A stretch of 64,000 bases of DNA, from contig NC_092183.1 of assembly GCF_043641665.1 (NCBI RefSeq), forward strand, positions 9,030,501-9,094,500. Direction: 5' to 3'. Positions 61,356-64,000 of the stretch are shown piece after piece. The position numbers were made by a program, and so were the translations under genes. The notes below the pieces were generated by a model. It made no database searches, was not told the DNA's origin, and saw only the letters and a program-made list of their open reading frames with translations. The number at the start of each line of letters is the position of its first letter. Position 1 is the first letter of the stretch. The stretch is from Enoplosus armatus. Its lineage: Eukaryota > Chordata > Actinopteri > Centrarchiformes > Enoplosidae.

Positions 61356-61858
61356 TAGGGATGGGAAGATTTTATTTATACCAATGTCATTATCGATTCT
61401 GCTTATTGGTTTGATTCTTTATCGATTCCCTTTTTGATTCAAGATCAATTTTCTATGTGGATAAAAAGTGGGCCTACACAGGTTTTCAGCGTCAACACAA
61501 CTGTTTTATTGTGTGTCATCATCTAAAATGGATGAAATGAGAGAATAATAATAATCAACATATTGCTGGTGTTTCCACCCTTACTTGAAATGATAATTTT
61601 ACAGACATTACAACTAGCACTGTTGTCATATTTCTTCTTGAAATGAAGCCATGCTTTGGACCGTTTCTTCCTCTCCGCCATAACTCCTTCTTGTTGCAAG
61701 TTTCCAGCAGCGTAGATGCATGAGTTTGACATCATTGTGCAACTGTCTGAAAAACATGCCGGCATCGATAAAAGGATTTGATAAGCTCAGAGACATATAA
61801 AGAGATATGATTCCGATGGATCAGACAATTTGAAACTGGTTCTCAATTCCCAGTCCAA
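61356..61858 (-). mobile_element. hAT-family deletion derivative
   Basis: Outer ends TAGGGATGGGAAG (61356) and, on the minus strand, TTGGACTGGGAATTG (from 61858) form imperfect terminal inverted repeats. They are flanked by an imperfect 8-bp target duplication, CATCAATG (61348-61355) and CATCAACG (61859-61866), the size expected for hAT elements. The interior keeps the start of a transposase gene on the minus strand; most of the element is deleted. Confidence 0.65.
61523..61765 (-). pseudogene. BED-finger N-terminus of a hAT transposase
   Basis: From the ATG at 61681 the frame reads MAERKKRSKAWLHFKKKYD, then NSASCNVCKIIISSKGGNTS and NML. This is the N-terminal half of a BED zinc finger: the W-x-x-F aromatic pair and the C-x2-C metal ligands are visible. 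The H-x-x-x-H half that should follow NML is replaced by a run of Ile, and the frame stops, which marks the internal deletion point. The catalytic hAT domain is absent. The 28 codons upstream of Met 61681 are open but probably untranslated leader. Confidence 0.7.
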
Positions 61859-64000
61859 CATCAACGTACAGTTTTTTGTTAATTGCACAGTGATAAGCAC
61901 CACAGTGATAAAACAGCATGGCTGTGTAAAATACACTGGTAGAAGCTTAAAATGTGCAAGTCTTTTGGAAGAAACAAGTGAGAGTGAAGTGTGTGAAATA
62001 CGAGTGGGTGGTTCGGAGGGATGTGGGAGAGATGTGTATCAAATTTTTTTTTTTGCACTCTGCTGCTCACATTACACAAATTCACTGTAGGGGCTGAAAC
62101 CTCAGGATTCCTTAAGATGATGAAAAGACGTCTGAGCCTTGTCTCAGATGAGTCTTTAAGGGTGTGCATGGATTTAAAGACTCTCTGGAGGCCTTTGTTA
62201 CAAGTTTTCAAGTTCATACATCAATGAAATAGTCATGAACCATGCCAGTTTGTCAGATTAAGATTGTCAAATTAAGGTGGTTGGGGGGCTGGTTTGATGT
62301 AGGCAAAGCTTAATGGTTTGCACTGCTTCCTTCCTCCACCCCATATGGAGAGGTTTAATCAGAAATCCATAAAGACTCCTGCATGTATTTCCTTTTATTA
62401 TGAGTAGTTATCAGTCATGCATCATGCGCTGGGCTTCAAAAGGTGAATTTTGCTGAATTATATTGTATGTGTCAGGAACAGAATTAAAAGAAAGTGCTGA
62501 ATATATGTATTATATATACAGTGGTTTGGGACATTTCTTGATGTCAAACATCAATAAGTATCTCTGAGTCCTCTTGAAGAAAGTGCCCCAGATTCACTTA
62601 TAAAAAATTTACAAAGTGTTTTGTACATGGCATGGTGTGTGTCAGTCTCTTCTCGCTGCCGTTGGCTCAGCTTAGGGCGATGCTGGCTGGATCTGTAATA
62701 GAATCTGGCTGACAAGAAGCTGGATCTAAGAACAATTATTTGTAGAGAAAATGACCAAGCAAAAATATCAACTGTCATAGTGGTGTTTTTCTTAGGTAAA
62801 ATACTCATCACAGAAACCTAATGATTTATCTCTGTCATAGTCTTTAGGCACCAGAAATACGTATTGACATGAGGCAATGGCAATGCATCAAATCAATGAG
62901 AGAAGCACTTATTGTTCATATATTGGTTTAGGTTTATAGACTGTAAGGCCATGGAGAAACCAGCAACCGCAGCATATGGCAGATGACGCATTGCAGACGT
63001 GCCGACTAGAGGGCTGATCAGAACCAGACTCTGTTTCTATTCAACACTGACCACAGTAGGGAGAGAGGAGGAAAGAGGGGTTGAGGAGCTGTCATATTTC
63101 CCCCAGGATGGGAGGGAGAGATTCCCATGTGGTTGAATAATAATGTGGCTCTACCTCACTAGAGAGAAGTTTGAGGGAGCAAGGCACTGAGAGGGAGGAG
63201 AAGAATTGGTCATAGAACATTTGTCATAAAAGTTCAGAAGTGTCACTGGCACCACAAAAAGCACTCCAATGCCTTTAACCCCATAAAATTTGGTTGTGTG
63301 CGTGCATGTGTGCATGCATGTTTTTGAGCCCCATGCTTGTATGAAAGTGTTTTTCATTAAAGTTAGGGCTGCTTAGCAGCGAGAGGCTAGCATGGAGGAT
63401 GTGGCAGTGGTGCGGTAGTCCCAGTCATCGTCAGTTAGCTCACAGAGGCCACTGATGAGCACAGATGTTCCCATGCTGCCTCTGAAGCACCACAAATGCA
63501 CGCACCCTGCAAGATGTTAGCCAGATTTATCTCAAATTGTAGCTTGACACTCACCCTGACTAACAATATTTTCAAAAGCCTAAGTGTGGAGGCAATGAGA
63601 ATGTTTTTGTGTTTGTTTAGTATGCCTTTTATATGGAGAACAGTGGAAACCCATAGCCTCATCACCAGCTGACAAATTATAATTTAGCTCTTGGTATCAA
63701 ATCCACATTTGACTCTTGCACTCACAAACTACAGCTTTTACAGCTACAGCATTTAAGGAAATGATAACAGGAATAGCTTTGTCATTACACAAGAATCTGA
63801 CCCTGTGATGATCTGCCATGATAATATTTCTCACAGGACCTGGTGTTAGATGGCAGCTTTGGTGTTTAAACAATGTTTAATTTGATTTACTTTACCAGTA
63901 CTATCTAGTAAGGTTTTATCACCCCCGCAATGTGAATTATTTAAAAACATACCTACATATATAGTATTTATGCCTTCAGAAATGAATCTTGTTGCCAAAA

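Larger units (their letters stand above)
55743..64000. other. intron 5 distal part, no gene seen
   Basis: No coding exon recognised, including the expected last commd10 exons. It contains repeat fragments (56338-56540, starting TAGGGCTGGGTAAAATGG; 56720-56895; 57052-57300; 57795-57845), a TAATTA-rich segment (58.87-59.79 kb), unique-looking GC-richer sequence near 60.2-60.5 kb and a hAT remnant. Confidence 0.5.

Noticed and set aside
1..64000. CRISPR arrays, rRNA, intact tRNA genes, bacterial operons
   Set aside because: Nothing of the kind is visible; the spliced genes and repeats show vertebrate nuclear DNA.

Overview
The window is vertebrate nuclear DNA, most probably from a ray-finned (percomorph-like) teleost. 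Genes are split into short exons with canonical GT/AG introns. The reconstructed proteins match vertebrate CDO1, AP3S1 and COMMD10 along their length. Introns and gaps hold a Tc1-like transposon, fold-back MITE-like elements, several dispersed repeats I associate with fish genomes, and many long CA/TG microsatellites. The species cannot be named from the sequence.

Layout. (1) 1-198 is an open frame running in from the left edge, possibly the C-terminus of an unidentified + strand gene, followed by about 5.9 kb of AT-rich sequence without a recognisable gene. (2) 6075-10835, minus strand: complete five-exon cysteine dioxygenase gene cdo1 (201 aa). (3) 10936-14160: gap filled by dispersed repeats. 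(4) 14427-23835, plus strand: complete six-exon ap3s1, the sigma subunit of the AP-3 adaptor (193 aa), with a polyadenylation signal near 24528. (5) 24750-25690: nested MITE and LINE-like tail. (6) 26165-32766, plus strand: first five coding exons of commd10 (166 codons). The gene runs off the right edge through an intron of more than 31 kb, so the end of its COMM domain is not in the window. (7) 32767-64000: presumed commd10 intron 5, holding a 5'-truncated Tc1 transposon (38316-39522), a 503-bp hAT deletion derivative with a BED-finger remnant (61356-61858), simple repeats, a repeated TAATTA-containing module (58.87-59.28 kb) and a few stretches that look like conserved regulatory DNA.

The order cdo1 - ap3s1 - commd10 matches human 5q23 (CDO1-ATG12-AP3S1-LVRN-COMMD10-SEMA6A) as I recall it, but no ATG12 or LVRN exon is visible. 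The three genes do not form a pathway: CDO1 oxidises cysteine in the cytosol, while AP3S1 and COMMD10 act in endosomal sorting. I see no convincing new biological system. The most interesting leads are the repeat-flanked splice sites of ap3s1 and commd10, the TAATTA module cluster, and the transposon derivatives. All homology statements come from recalled family sequences, not searches.
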